DNA of 48,404 bases from an uncultured Bacteroidota bacterium (GTDB lineage: Bacteria > Bacteroidota > Bacteroidia > NS11-12g > UBA9320). Location: assembly GCA_913050005.1 (NCBI GenBank), contig CAJXBI010000007.1, positions 1 to 48,404 of the forward strand. The letters are read 5' to 3'. Shown piece by piece: positions 25,791 to 34,877 of the stretch. The translations under genes were made by a program, and so were the position numbers. The number at the start of each line of letters is the position of its first letter. Within the stretch, counting starts at the first letter, position 1. A model generated the notes under the pieces. The model was not told the origin of the DNA. It saw only the letters and a list, made by a program, of their open reading frames with translations, and ran no database searches.

Positions 25791-28361
25791 TTATATTTTG
25801 ATTATGGTCGTAGACCAGTGTTGCTCTCTATCAACAATTTCAATAGTATAAATTCCTTTTTCAAGATCACGTAAATCAATCTGATTTTTAGATGTATTAA
25901 TACTATTCTTTTGTATGAGTTTACCACTAATTGTTCGTATTTTGAGTTCAAGAGCTCTACCTAGTTCGTGGTCGAAATACAATGTATGGTCAACAGGATT
26001 AGGATAAATATGAATATCAGGATAATTAAATTCATGAACGTTACTAAATAATGGTAATGAAATTTGCTGACTACTATCTTCAACACATTGATTAGAGGTA
26101 GTAATCTCTAAATTAACATTGACATTTTTACCCTCACTGGTTTTATAATTATGAGTTGGAGAAATATCACTGGATGAGGGACTTCCATCACCAAAATTCC
26201 AGGAGTAAGTATCAAAGGAGCTTATAGTTGGGCTGAATAAATACTCTGATTGAGTTCTAGAATAATCAAAAGAAGCATCAATATTAGATTCAATATTAAC
26301 TCGAAGAACACTGGTAGTATCTATACATTCTCCTTTAGTAATAACTACAAAAATACTATCACCATCAGACATTAGGTTGTTGGTGTATGATGAGCTATTT
26401 CCTGATTGAACCATAGCTCCATTCAATATGAAATTCCATTTGTCCATACTATCAATTGCAATAAAAGTGATATTTTCATCCACACAAAAAGCTTTTTCCT
26501 TTGCAGGTCTAAGATCAGAATTTCTGATTTCATCTACAACAAGAGGGATTTTAATTTCTTTGGCTGGGCATGTAAGGAATGAAGAATCTTTGACCTTTAT
26601 CACATAATCTCTAGATATAGTCGGGTTGAAAGAAAATAAGGTATCTTTAAATGGGCTACCACCATCTATATTTATGCTGTAATTCTCATTTTCTAATCCA
26701 TTGATTTCAATTGTCCATAAGTCTCCAAGACAGATTTTAGAACTGGCATCAACAGTAAAATTAAGAGGTGAGCATGCTTTTGTATAGCATTTCTTACTTG
26801 CAATATCACTAAAAAAACATGGGCTAGGATCTACTCCACGAACCCATATGATTATGGAGTCTTCAGGGTTTAGATTTCCTATTTCATGGGTTTTCCCATT
26901 ATTGCCGCTGGAAGGAAATGACCAATTTTTACCACCATCAATACTAACTTGATATCCGTTATGAACGTATGGGTCAGACCAATTGAATGTTATACTATCA
27001 GGTGTTGATGTTAGGCACGAAATTTGGGCCTTTGGTAGTTTTCCTTTTGTGAAGACATCATATTGAAATGTATCACTCAGACATCCTCTTTGATCTCTAA
27101 CTTGCAATTCAAAAGTAGAGGATGTATCTACGATAACGTCATAACTAGAGTTAGATGAGCTACTTAATAACGTTCCTGAATTGAAAAAGTAGAAACTATC
27201 ATAATTAGTAGAATCAGAGAACAAGGTAATAACACTGTTTTCACAAGTGCTATCATTGGAAGTTTTAATGGAGCTTGATAGAGAGGATATAGGTTTGTTG
27301 TAGAATCTTATACTAATAGTGTTACTGTTTTTACCACAACCATTTGCAGATTGGGCAGAAACAAAATAATCTCCTGGTTTACTGGCCCATATAGAGTCAG
27401 ATTTCAACCCATTATTCCATGTGTATGTAACACCGGGTTCAATGCTAATGGGTTTTAATAGAATGGAATCGCCATTACAAATTGTTCGACTAGAAGCTCC
27501 AGAGATAAACGGTCCAGGAGATCTGAGGACGTTTATTTGTACAGTGTCAGGTTTTGATTTTCCTTTTGCATTAGTAACTGTAAGAATACCTATATACTTA
27601 CCTGGGAAATTAAAAACTACATTCGGATTTTGTTGATTTGAAATACTGGGATTTCCTCCTGGTATGGACCATGAATAGGAAGTTGGACTATTAGTTCCAG
27701 AGCCAGACAATTGAAAGCTTGTATTTTGGCACGGGTTACTATTACTAGTGTTTGCAACGGCCTTGGGTAAAAGAGATGAAGGTACAAGTTTGAATTGTTT
27801 TGCTATGATGATATCTCCGGCAGTTGATGAAGATGAATTCGTTGCATTAACAACGGCATAAATTATAAGTGTATCCTTATTCGAGGATGGAGCTTTCCAT
27901 CTAAAACTCCACGATGCGGAACCAGATCCCGAGGCTCCTGTTCGAGTTTGCCCCATATAGTTTCTTGTATAACCTGATATAGTTGCAGAACTCATGGATG
28001 ATTTATTATTTCCTGAAATTAAACTAAAGCTACCTGCCATTCTATTAGAATTATCAAGGCAAGTGAGTTGGTAGCCAAATTTATTTTTTCCAGTGTGGGA
28101 ATAATTTAATGTTATCGTATAGGTACTATCTGGAATATATCCACCTCCTGTAAAGTTATTAGTTAGGCTAATATTATTGAAGTTTGTGCCACTTGTCTGA
28201 AGTGATCCATTATGGCAACTTGTACAGTTTGATTCATTAGGAGCATTACTGTAACCACCTGGAGCGCCGCCTGTGTAGGTAACACTTTTTTTATTTAACA
28301 AAACTAGCGCGATTAAAAAAATGAGAACAATAGATTTATTTTTGATAGGGGATAAGTTCAT
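25791..28361 (-). CDS. Large secreted protein: CxxCH-bearing N-terminal domain, Ig/PKD repeats, T9SS sorting domain
   Basis: An 856-residue T9SS cargo protein. After a signal-anchor-like start comes YTGGAPGGYSNAPNESNCTSCHNG: a CxxCH haem-type motif (Cys46, Cys49, His50) inside a reelin-like / choice-of-anchor V domain seen in Bacteroidota exported proteins. Next are several Ig-like or PKD-like modules with paired cysteines; one has the WNFGDGSP core of a PKD domain near residue 740. The C terminus (IYPNPVDHTLYFDHELGR, then YTIEIVDREQHWSTTIIKI) is a T9SS type A sorting domain. The ATG at 28361 follows the SDR stop by 43 bases. The GldKLMN system coded nearby would export it. Its ligand is unknown. 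Confidence 0.88.
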   Translation of the reverse strand: MNLSPIKNKSIVLIFLIALVLLNKKSVTYTGGAPGGYSNAPNESNCTSCHNGSLQTSGTNFNNISLTNNFTGGGYIPDSTYTITLNYSHTGKNKFGYQLTCLDNSNRMAGSFSLISGNNKSSMSSATISGYTRNYMGQTRTGASGSGSASWSFRWKAPSSNKDTLIIYAVVNATNSSSSTAGDIIIAKQFKLVPSSLLPKAVANTSNSNPCQNTSFQLSGSGTNSPTSYSWSIPGGNPSISNQQNPNVVFNFPGKYIGILTVTNAKGKSKPDTVQINVLRSPGPFISGASSRTICNGDSILLKPISIEPGVTYTWNNGLKSDSIWASKPGDYFVSAQSANGCGKNSNTISIRFYNKPISSLSSSIKTSNDSTCENSVITLFSDSTNYDSFYFFNSGTLLSSSSNSSYDVIVDTSSTFELQVRDQRGCLSDTFQYDVFTKGKLPKAQISCLTSTPDSITFNWSDPYVHNGYQVSIDGGKNWSFPSSGNNGKTHEIGNLNPEDSIIIWVRGVDPSPCFFSDIASKKCYTKACSPLNFTVDASSKICLGDLWTIEINGLENENYSINIDGGSPFKDTLFSFNPTISRDYVIKVKDSSFLTCPAKEIKIPLVVDEIRNSDLRPAKEKAFCVDENITFIAIDSMDKWNFILNGAMVQSGNSSSYTNNLMSDGDSIFVVITKGECIDTTSVLRVNIESNIDASFDYSRTQSEYLFSPTISSFDTYSWNFGDGSPSSSDISPTHNYKTSEGKNVNVNLEITTSNQCVEDSSQQISLPLFSNVHEFNYPDIHIYPNPVDHTLYFDHELGRALELKIRTISGKLIQKNSINTSKNQIDLRDLEKGIYTIEIVDREQHWSTTIIKI

Positions 28362-28404
28362 GAGAAACAGGTATATACTTGGTTATTTGGATTTATTTAC
28401 AGTG

Positions 28405-29280
28405 TTACGATTTTTTTTGATTTGATCGGATTATTTTTTCTAATATATCCCACTCATCCTTGGTTATAGATTCCATTTGATTAAATTGTCCAGCTCCTTG
28501 TAGCCATTCGCCTCCATCAATTGTTACCACTTCTCCATTGATATAGCTTGAATAATCAGACATCAGGTAAGATGCAAGATTAGTTAGTTCTTGATGTTCT
28601 CCCATTCTTCTTAGAGGAATTCTATTTTCAAGACTTACCTTTTTTGTCATTACTTTAGGGAATAAACGATCCCAAGCTCCTTTTGTTGGAAATGGACCTG
28701 GAGCAATGGCATTATGCCTTTGACCATATTTGGCCCATTCTACAGCTAGACTCCTTGTCATAGCCAATACACCAGCTTTTGCCATAGCACTCGGAACTAC
28801 GTATCCACTTCCAGTAGATGCATAAGTTGTTACAATATTTAAAACATTAGCGGGTATATTATTTTTAATCCAATATTTACCACAACTTAGTGTGCAATTC
28901 TTAGTTCCCTTTAAAACAATATCCAGTATAATATCGAACGCTCTGTGACTCAAACGTTCAGTGGGGCTTATAAAATTACCAGCAGCATTATTTACTAATC
29001 CATTACAAATACCAAAATGGTCCACAATTTGACTGAGAGCAGATTCTACTTGTACACTTTCACGAACGTCGCAAACTACGGTCAGTATCCTATCTCTAGA
29101 AATTTCTTTTTGAGCTTCTTCTAATTTTTCTAACCTTCTTCCAGAAATAGCTACTCTAGCTCCTAAGTTGATAAACGATTTTACCATGGATTTTCCTAAT
29201 CCAGTTCCTCCACCAGTCACCCAAATCACTTTGTCGGATAGAGATTCAGCTTTTAACATTGATTCTTGACGTAAGTTCAT
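28405..29280 (-). CDS. SDR family oxidoreductase, 2,4-dienoyl-CoA reductase-like
   Basis: A short-chain dehydrogenase of 291 aa. It has the NADP-binding TGGGTGLGKSM motif, NNAAGNF, and in place of the usual Tyr-x-x-x-Lys shows SAMAKAG, the serine-for-tyrosine change seen in mitochondrial and peroxisomal 2,4-dienoyl-CoA reductases; IAPGPFPTKGAWDRLFP also fits that family. The enzyme lets polyunsaturated acyl-CoA enter beta-oxidation, consistent with the thiolase at 8909. I choose the ATG at 29280 over a TTG three codons upstream. Confidence 0.88.
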   Translation of the reverse strand: MNLRQESMLKAESLSDKVIWVTGGGTGLGKSMVKSFINLGARVAISGRRLEKLEEAQKEISRDRILTVVCDVRESVQVESALSQIVDHFGICNGLVNNAAGNFISPTERLSHRAFDIILDIVLKGTKNCTLSCGKYWIKNNIPANVLNIVTTYASTGSGYVVPSAMAKAGVLAMTRSLAVEWAKYGQRHNAIAPGPFPTKGAWDRLFPKVMTKKVSLENRIPLRRMGEHQELTNLASYLMSDYSSYINGEVVTIDGGEWLQGAGQFNQMESITKDEWDILEKIIRSNQKKS

Positions 29281-29286
29281 ACTTTT

Positions 29287-29294
29287 CAAATGTA
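29287..29294 (-). promoter_or_regulatory. Candidate -7 box for the dienoyl-CoA reductase gene
   Basis: Minus strand TACATTTG, a full match to TAnnTTTG, ending seven bases before the ATG. This implies a leaderless or nearly leaderless mRNA. No TTG at -33 was found. The 132-base gap to the divergent J-domain gene holds nothing else that I can support. Confidence 0.28.
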
Positions 29295-29412
29295 GTTTCT
29301 AAAATATTGTTTTATATGATTTGGGTATTTTTTTAATCTTTAAGGATTTTTTAGATCAATTTAGTTTTTAAGTGGTTATATCATAGAGAGTTACTTAATT
29401 TGGGAAATACTA

Positions 29413-30336
29413 TTGATTAATTATTACAAAATACTTGGCTTAGAAAATTACGCTTCAATTACCGACGTAAAAACTGCGTACAAAAAACTCATTAAACAAT
29501 ATCATCCTGACGTTAGTGAAGATCCTGACGCAGAAGAAATGACAAAATACCTAAATCATGCAAAAGAATTTTTAGGTGACCAATTATCAAAAGAAGATTA
29601 CGATCGTCAGTTAAAGATAGCATTTTTAGTTGAAACTGATCGTTTAAAAAGACAACCCAAAAAGTCAAAATCCACCAAGAATAGTTATTGGAATTCCTTA
29701 ACAGTTGATCAGAGAAAATCTAGACTTGAAGAGGCACGAAAAATTAAAATCAAGGAAAAATATGAAAAAAGTCTTTCCGTATTTCCTTTAGGATATCGTT
29801 TAATTGGAATTGTAATTTTTTTAATTTGGGGTTTACAATTGATGTACAATAATTATTTTTTGGATTATACAGCATTTGCATATACACGAGCTGTTTTGGG
29901 TTATTTTATTTTCGGGAGTACTCTAGCTGTTTCTGCAAGTGAAATTTATACTTATCTCACAACAAAATCATTGCATCAAACCATAAAATTTAATTATGAA
30001 CGTTTGATTGCTATCTCTTTTGTTTTGCTGTTTACTATGGGTATTTTCAGTATTTCACTTTTGAATTACAGTCGAAAATCATATCTCTTAAAAAATGACT
30101 ATCAACTAACATCAGCAAAAGTTGATTTTGCAAGAAGTTCACTAGACAGGCTAATTATTACGTACGAAATTGGGCAAGTTGAATACACCAAAAGGGTAGA
30201 TGTAATTTATAATGACATTATCAAGCTTTCTGGAGATCGGGTTGTATTAAAATATGCTAGCGTTAATCCGCTAATTTGTGAGGTAGTAATCAAGTCTGAC
30301 TCAGTTGTAAACGAAACCCTAAATTTTCAAGATTAA
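29413..30336 (+). CDS. J-domain protein with membrane-spanning C-terminal part
   Basis: A 307-residue protein with an N-terminal DnaJ domain (residues 2-67: YYKILGLENYASITDVKTAY, then QYHPDVS with the HPD motif that stimulates DnaK), a basic linker, and a membrane part with helices at about residues 128-148, 155-175 and 193-215, followed by a C-terminal soluble domain of about 90 residues. It lacks the zinc-finger and substrate domains of DnaJ, so it may recruit DnaK to the membrane. The start is TTG at 29413; the J-domain begins at once and no ATG lies upstream in frame. Its last 18 bases overlap the end of the TonB receptor gene on the other strand. Confidence 0.82.
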   Translation: MINYYKILGLENYASITDVKTAYKKLIKQYHPDVSEDPDAEEMTKYLNHAKEFLGDQLSKEDYDRQLKIAFLVETDRLKRQPKKSKSTKNSYWNSLTVDQRKSRLEEARKIKIKEKYEKSLSVFPLGYRLIGIVIFLIWGLQLMYNNYFLDYTAFAYTRAVLGYFIFGSTLAVSASEIYTYLTTKSLHQTIKFNYERLIAISFVLLFTMGIFSISLLNYSRKSYLLKNDYQLTSAKVDFARSSLDRLIITYEIGQVEYTKRVDVIYNDIIKLSGDRVVLKYASVNPLICEVVIKSDSVVNETLNFQD

Positions 30337-32799
30337 ACGGAAGTTAAGTCTTCTTCCAGTAAGAAAATTCGGTACACCATATACGTTGTTAGAAAAATCT
30401 TTTACTAAAACATAAGATATCGTATTATTTACTTGAAGTAAATTAAAAACTTCTAAACTAGCCCATAAAGATTCTATTTTCTTGAATTGAGAGGAACGTC
30501 TTTTGGTGTCGCTATCTATTATAATTTTTGAAAAACCAATATCAACTCTTCGATAGGCTGGTATTTTAAACCCTGGATTTTGCCGATTATTCGAATCAAA
30601 GAAAAACGGTAATTTTGATCCATAAATTAGACTTAGGTTGAGCTTATAACTTGGATTACTTGGGAGTTCGTCCTGAAACATTATAGAAAAATTCACCCGT
30701 TGATCAGTTGGTCTTCTCAACCAATCACTGAGTTGTTCATTACCATCATTGTCTATGTAATACAGACGTTCTTTTGTTTGGAGAACAGAGAAGTTAAACC
30801 ATGATTCTATGCCTTGAACAAACTCACCATTTACACGGGCATCAATACCCGTAGCATATCCTTGTGAACTGTTTTCAGCGAGGTACCGTATTCGAACATT
30901 ATCAACCACATATGGTATCATTCGATCTTGATGTTTATAATATAGTTCGCTCATAAACTTAAATGGTCTTCCCCATGCCTCAAAATTCATGTCACCACCA
31001 AAAACGAAATGAATTGATCGTTGTGCTTTAATCGATGGATTTAGTGTTCCGTCTAATCTTCTGAGTTCTCTGTAAAATGGTGGTTGGTAATAATACCCAC
31101 TTGCAAACCTGAGTAACCAGTCACGCTTTGTAACTATGCTATCAAGATTATTGGTGGCGATTTTTGTACTATCGTTATACTTTTTGTTGGGTTCCCATGA
31201 AAATTGTAATCGTGGACTAACTACATTTTCTTGGTTGAAATTCCAGTAGTTTGTTCGTAATCCATAGGTGATTTTTGTATTGTAAACTTTACTCAGATAT
31301 TGGCTATTTTGAATAAATCCATTGACCCGATAACTCTGAATATTAATGTTTGCTTTTAAAAATTCATCCAATATAATTTCGGGTTTATTTTGGTTATTGA
31401 TAGTTGTGATGTTGTATTCACTACTGTCATTATATCTCCATTCTTTCAGTCTGTCGGTTATTTGCTCATTCTTAAATCCAAGACCCCACTGAAGTGTTGC
31501 ATTTCTGCGGATATATTTTCCTTTGTGTGTGGCTGAATAGACTTGAGCTTGGAGATCATTTCGAGCATGGTCGATAAAATATCCAATACCCAATAACGCT
31601 TTTTCATTTGCAAAGTCATCAGATCCAAAATTAGTTTCTAATTCTGAAAGTCTGTATGCTCCCTCTACAGTAAAATGTTCGCGTTCAGTGGTTGTATATG
31701 ATGATGTATTGAATTTAAGAATTAGATCTTTCTTGGTTTTATACTCCAAGCTAAGTGCATTCATCCATGTGGTATATTGCATTAACTCATTACCTGCAAA
31801 TGCAATAAAAAGACTAATGGCACTATTTACATTACCAAAACTTGTCTGTTGGCTCTGAGGCGAAACTAGATATCTGTTTTGCGAGAGGGTACTTAAATAT
31901 GATAAACTAAGGTTCGATTTTAAACGGTATTTTAATAGTGTTTGAATATCAAAGAATAACGGTTTGTAATCACCCTGAACATCTAAACTTCCTAATAAGT
32001 ATTGATTTGTACGTAAACGGGCACCAACCAAATAGCTGAAACGTTTATCTTTACTTCTATTCTCAAAATGTAGACTTGAGCCAAGTAAACTACCGTGAAT
32101 CGTAAATCTCAAAGAGTCAGGCTCTCTATATTTAATGTCTAACACAGATGAGAGCTTATCTCCGTATTTTGCCTGAAAACCTCCTGCTGAAAAATCAATA
32201 CGGTCTACCATGTCAGGATTAATTACACTCAAACCCTCTTGTTGGCCACTTCTAACAAGAAATGGACGATATACTTCAATATCATTAACATAAACTAGAT
32301 TTTCATCAAAATTTCCACCACGAACACTATAACCAGAAGATAATTCACCACCGCTTGAGCTAATGCCCAAACCAATTAATTTTAACTTTTGTTCAAACCC
32401 TGCCGTATTTGAAAAATATTCTAACTTTTTGGGTTCAATAGTAATAAGAGGCCGATCTCGGTTCTTGTCGCCTATAACCACTGCAGTCTCAAGTGATATA
32501 GAAGATTGTAGGTTAAAATTTTTTTGGTATTTCTTGCCTCCCAAAAAGGGTCCTATCTTTCGCTCCAGGGTTTCTGTAGAAACAGATATTTGAATGGTTA
32601 CAATTTTATTGGAAGGAACGGAAATAGAATAGTCACCATCAACGGATGAATAGGTATATGAAGTTAAACCTTTAATTTTTATAAATGCATTTGAAATTGG
32701 GGTTTTTTCTACATCAAAAATTTTGCCATTAATTGTTGATTGCGAATAACTAATCACACTAATTAAAAGAAAAGATATGGCGAGCAGATTTGATTTCAA
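30319..32799 (-). CDS. TonB-dependent outer-membrane receptor with carboxypeptidase-regulatory-like domain
   Basis: An 826-residue outer-membrane transporter. A signal peptide ends ISYSQ, followed by an Ig-like CarboxypepD_reg domain (GKIFDVEKTPISNAFIKIKG) at about residues 23-95, a plug domain (SSGYSVRGGNFDENLVYVND) and a 22-strand-type barrel ending RRLNFRLILKI. The usual SusD partner is absent, so it is not a typical polysaccharide-uptake pair; the ligand is unknown. The start is TTG at 32799; no ATG lies between it and the in-frame stop of rpe. It lies 27 bases after rpe. Confidence 0.88.
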   Translation of the reverse strand: MKSNLLAISFLLISVISYSQSTINGKIFDVEKTPISNAFIKIKGLTSYTYSSVDGDYSISVPSNKIVTIQISVSTETLERKIGPFLGGKKYQKNFNLQSSISLETAVVIGDKNRDRPLITIEPKKLEYFSNTAGFEQKLKLIGLGISSSGGELSSGYSVRGGNFDENLVYVNDIEVYRPFLVRSGQQEGLSVINPDMVDRIDFSAGGFQAKYGDKLSSVLDIKYREPDSLRFTIHGSLLGSSLHFENRSKDKRFSYLVGARLRTNQYLLGSLDVQGDYKPLFFDIQTLLKYRLKSNLSLSYLSTLSQNRYLVSPQSQQTSFGNVNSAISLFIAFAGNELMQYTTWMNALSLEYKTKKDLILKFNTSSYTTTEREHFTVEGAYRLSELETNFGSDDFANEKALLGIGYFIDHARNDLQAQVYSATHKGKYIRRNATLQWGLGFKNEQITDRLKEWRYNDSSEYNITTINNQNKPEIILDEFLKANINIQSYRVNGFIQNSQYLSKVYNTKITYGLRTNYWNFNQENVVSPRLQFSWEPNKKYNDSTKIATNNLDSIVTKRDWLLRFASGYYYQPPFYRELRRLDGTLNPSIKAQRSIHFVFGGDMNFEAWGRPFKFMSELYYKHQDRMIPYVVDNVRIRYLAENSSQGYATGIDARVNGEFVQGIESWFNFSVLQTKERLYYIDNDGNEQLSDWLRRPTDQRVNFSIMFQDELPSNPSYKLNLSLIYGSKLPFFFDSNNRQNPGFKIPAYRRVDIGFSKIIIDSDTKRRSSQFKKIESLWASLEVFNLLQVNNTISYVLVKDFSNNVYGVPNFLTGRRLNFRLILKI

Positions 32800-32826
32800 A
32801 AGAATAGTAACGTAATTATGTGTTGA

Positions 32827-33474
32827 CTATTGTTTCAATGCTAGTATGGTCTCTTTTGGATTTGAACTTGAGAAAACAGAGCTACCAGCCACAAGGACAT
32901 TTGCTCCACACTCAAGCAATTTTTGATAATTTTCAGTATTTACACCACCGTCTACCTCTATAAAAGGCTGGTGATTTTTCATCTGACAAATGCTAGAAAG
33001 TTGCTGGAGTTTCATATATGTGTTTTCTATAAAAGATTGACCACCAAAACCCGGATTAACACTCATTAGACAGATTAAGTCAATTTCCTTAAAAACATCA
33101 TTAAGTAAGTGCACAGGCGTATGAGGATTAATGGCTACACCGGCAAGACAGCCTAATTCCTTAATTGCATTTAGTGTACGATGAAGATGAGTACAAGCCT
33201 CGTAATGAACTGTTATTACCTCTGCACCATTGTCTGCACATTGCTTGAGGTATTGGTCAGGATTAGATATCATTAGGTGAACATCTAAAGGTTTAGTCGC
33301 ATATTTTTTAATTGCTTTAATGACAGGAAAACCAAAAGAAATATTCGGAACAAAAACACCATCCATAATATCAATGTGAAACCAATCAGCTTCACTTTCG
33401 TTGACCATTTCGATGTCTTTTTTAAGTTTTGCAAAATCAGCGGCTAGGATGGAAGGTGCAATTTTGTGTGTCAT
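32827..33474 (-). CDS. rpe: Ribulose-phosphate 3-epimerase
   Basis: A TIM-barrel enzyme that interconverts ribulose 5-phosphate and xylulose 5-phosphate in the pentose phosphate pathway. The 215-residue protein has APSILAADFAKL, the metal-binding HIDIMDGVFVPNISFG, DVHLMI, LMSVNPGFGGQSF and EVDGGVN, all standard. The ATG at 33474 lies two bases after the end of the DUF721 gene, so it is part of the recF-DUF721-rpe run. Confidence 0.97.
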   Translation of the reverse strand: MTHKIAPSILAADFAKLKKDIEMVNESEADWFHIDIMDGVFVPNISFGFPVIKAIKKYATKPLDVHLMISNPDQYLKQCADNGAEVITVHYEACTHLHRTLNAIKELGCLAGVAINPHTPVHLLNDVFKEIDLICLMSVNPGFGGQSFIENTYMKLQQLSSICQMKNHQPFIEVDGGVNTENYQKLLECGANVLVAGSSVFSSSNPKETILALKQ

Positions 33475-33476
33475 TG

Positions 33477-33761
33477 TTAGTAGAAATTTATGTCGTTAAT
33501 TATTTTTTGTTCAGCAAAATCATTGATTTTATCAATAAGTACAAGTTTATGATACCTGAGTTCGTTTTTCAGGGCTGGAGAGGACAGCGTCAAGTATAAT
33601 ACTTTCTTATTTATAAAAATTTTTGAGGTATTCTTTGCAATCATACTGCCTACAATTTGATCCCAGCTATTTATCACACTTGTTTCTTCATATTTATATC
33701 CTTGGTTATAAGATTTAAATACTGAGTTTAAGAGATCTTTTATAGATTTTTCTTCTTTCAA
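33477..33761 (-). CDS. DUF721 family (DciA-like) protein
   Basis: A small basic protein of 94 aa that matches the DUF721 family: WDQIVGSMIAKNTSKIFI, then LYLTLSSPALKNELRYHK. Family members include DciA, a loader or partner of the replicative helicase DnaB in bacteria lacking DnaC. The link with recF supports a replication role. The start is TTG at 33761, immediately after the recF stop codon and in the same frame. Length is at the short end for the family; no extra domain is present. Confidence 0.85.
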   Translation of the reverse strand: MKEEKSIKDLLNSVFKSYNQGYKYEETSVINSWDQIVGSMIAKNTSKIFINKKVLYLTLSSPALKNELRYHKLVLIDKINDFAEQKIINDINFY

Positions 33762-34826
33762 TTAGCTTAGTGTGATTATTTTGAATGGCTTACCGATTTC
33801 ATTGCAAAAAGACGCTAGTCGTTTGGAATCCGTATCCGTAATAAATATTTGTCCAAAGTTACCATTTTTAATAATTTGAGTGAGCACTTTTGCACGTTCT
33901 TCATCAATTTTTTCGAATATATCATCCAAAAGAAGGATAGGCGTCCATTGTTTTTTATCTTGCAAATATTCAAATTCAGCTAATTTTAGTGCAATCAAAC
34001 CTGATTTTATTTGACCTTGTGAGCCATATTTTTTTAAACTAAAGTCATCAATTTCTATTGTAATTTCGTCTTTATGAATGCCGATTGAACTTCTTCGAAT
34101 TGCTAAATCTCTAGATCGATTTGTTCCGACTAATTCAGCGTAAGATTTTTTGGATAACTGACTTTGATAACTTAATTTTATTACTTCTTTGTTACCAGAT
34201 AATTGATGATATTTAGTTCTGAAGTACAAGCTAAATTCGTTAAAAAAAGATGCCCTTGACTCAAAAATAGAGTGTGCTAATGGTCCAATTTGATCATCTA
34301 GCGTTTGAATAAGAGCTAGGTCAACATTATATTCTTTTAGGTGTTTATTTCTGTGGTCTATTAGCTTATTATATTTGACAAGTTTTTGTAAATGTTTTTT
34401 GTCTACTTGACTAATAACTTGATTGACGAAAGATCTACGTTTATCATTTGTGCCATAAATAAGCTCAATATCGTTTGGAGCAATTACTACTGCTAGAAAT
34501 TGTCCAATATGTTCAGAAATATTTTTATAAGGCATATTATCTTTTTCAATAATCTTACGTGATCCTCTTTTTAGCTTGATTTTGAGGTCAAATTGGCTTA
34601 GATTTTCAACTTCAGCTAATATGCCAGACTGTAGTTGGTCGCTTTGAATACACTGAATATCAGTAGAAGAGAAGTAAGACTTTCCGAGGCATAAGAAATG
34701 AATTGCATCCAGTACTGAAGTTTTTCCGACGCCATTTAATCCAGCTATAGCTGTAACCTCCATCATTTCAAGACTAAGGTCAGTATGATTCTTAAAATAG
34801 ACTAAAGATAATTTTTGTACTTTCAA
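33762..34826 (-). CDS. recF: DNA replication and repair protein RecF
   Basis: RecF is an SMC-like ATPase that loads RecA with RecO and RecR at gapped DNA. The 354-residue protein has Walker A GLNGVGKTSVLDAIHFLCLG at about residues 29-48, YGTNDKRRSFVNQVIS, the signature region KKYGSQGQIKSGLIALKLAE, and Walker B PILLLDDIFEKID. The start is TTG at 34826: the frame upstream runs to a stop at 34887 without ATG or GTG. It is divergent from pdhA with only 51 bases between them. Confidence 0.94.
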   Translation of the reverse strand: MKVQKLSLVYFKNHTDLSLEMMEVTAIAGLNGVGKTSVLDAIHFLCLGKSYFSSTDIQCIQSDQLQSGILAEVENLSQFDLKIKLKRGSRKIIEKDNMPYKNISEHIGQFLAVVIAPNDIELIYGTNDKRRSFVNQVISQVDKKHLQKLVKYNKLIDHRNKHLKEYNVDLALIQTLDDQIGPLAHSIFESRASFFNEFSLYFRTKYHQLSGNKEVIKLSYQSQLSKKSYAELVGTNRSRDLAIRRSSIGIHKDEITIEIDDFSLKKYGSQGQIKSGLIALKLAEFEYLQDKKQWTPILLLDDIFEKIDEERAKVLTQIIKNGNFGQIFITDTDSKRLASFCNEIGKPFKIITLS

Positions 34827-34853
34827 GTGTGTTAATTGAGCAATTAAAATTGT

Positions 34854-34875
34854 TATTTTTGCCGCACCAAATATA
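34854..34875. promoter_or_regulatory. Interleaved candidate -7 boxes for pdhA and recF
   Basis: Plus strand TATTTTTG (34854-34861) lies 17 bases before the pdhA ATG; minus strand TATATTTG (34868-34875) lies 42 bases before the recF TTG. Both match TAnnTTTG. Neither has a TTG within 17-23 bases, so the evidence is from single boxes. If both are real the two polymerases could not bind at the same time. Confidence 0.3.
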
Positions 34876-34877
34876 AA

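Noticed and set aside
25791-28361. Reading the first domain of the large T9SS protein as a true cytochrome c
   Set aside because: Only one CxxCH is present and no distal methionine or cytochrome fold is visible, so I annotate the motif without calling the protein a cytochrome.
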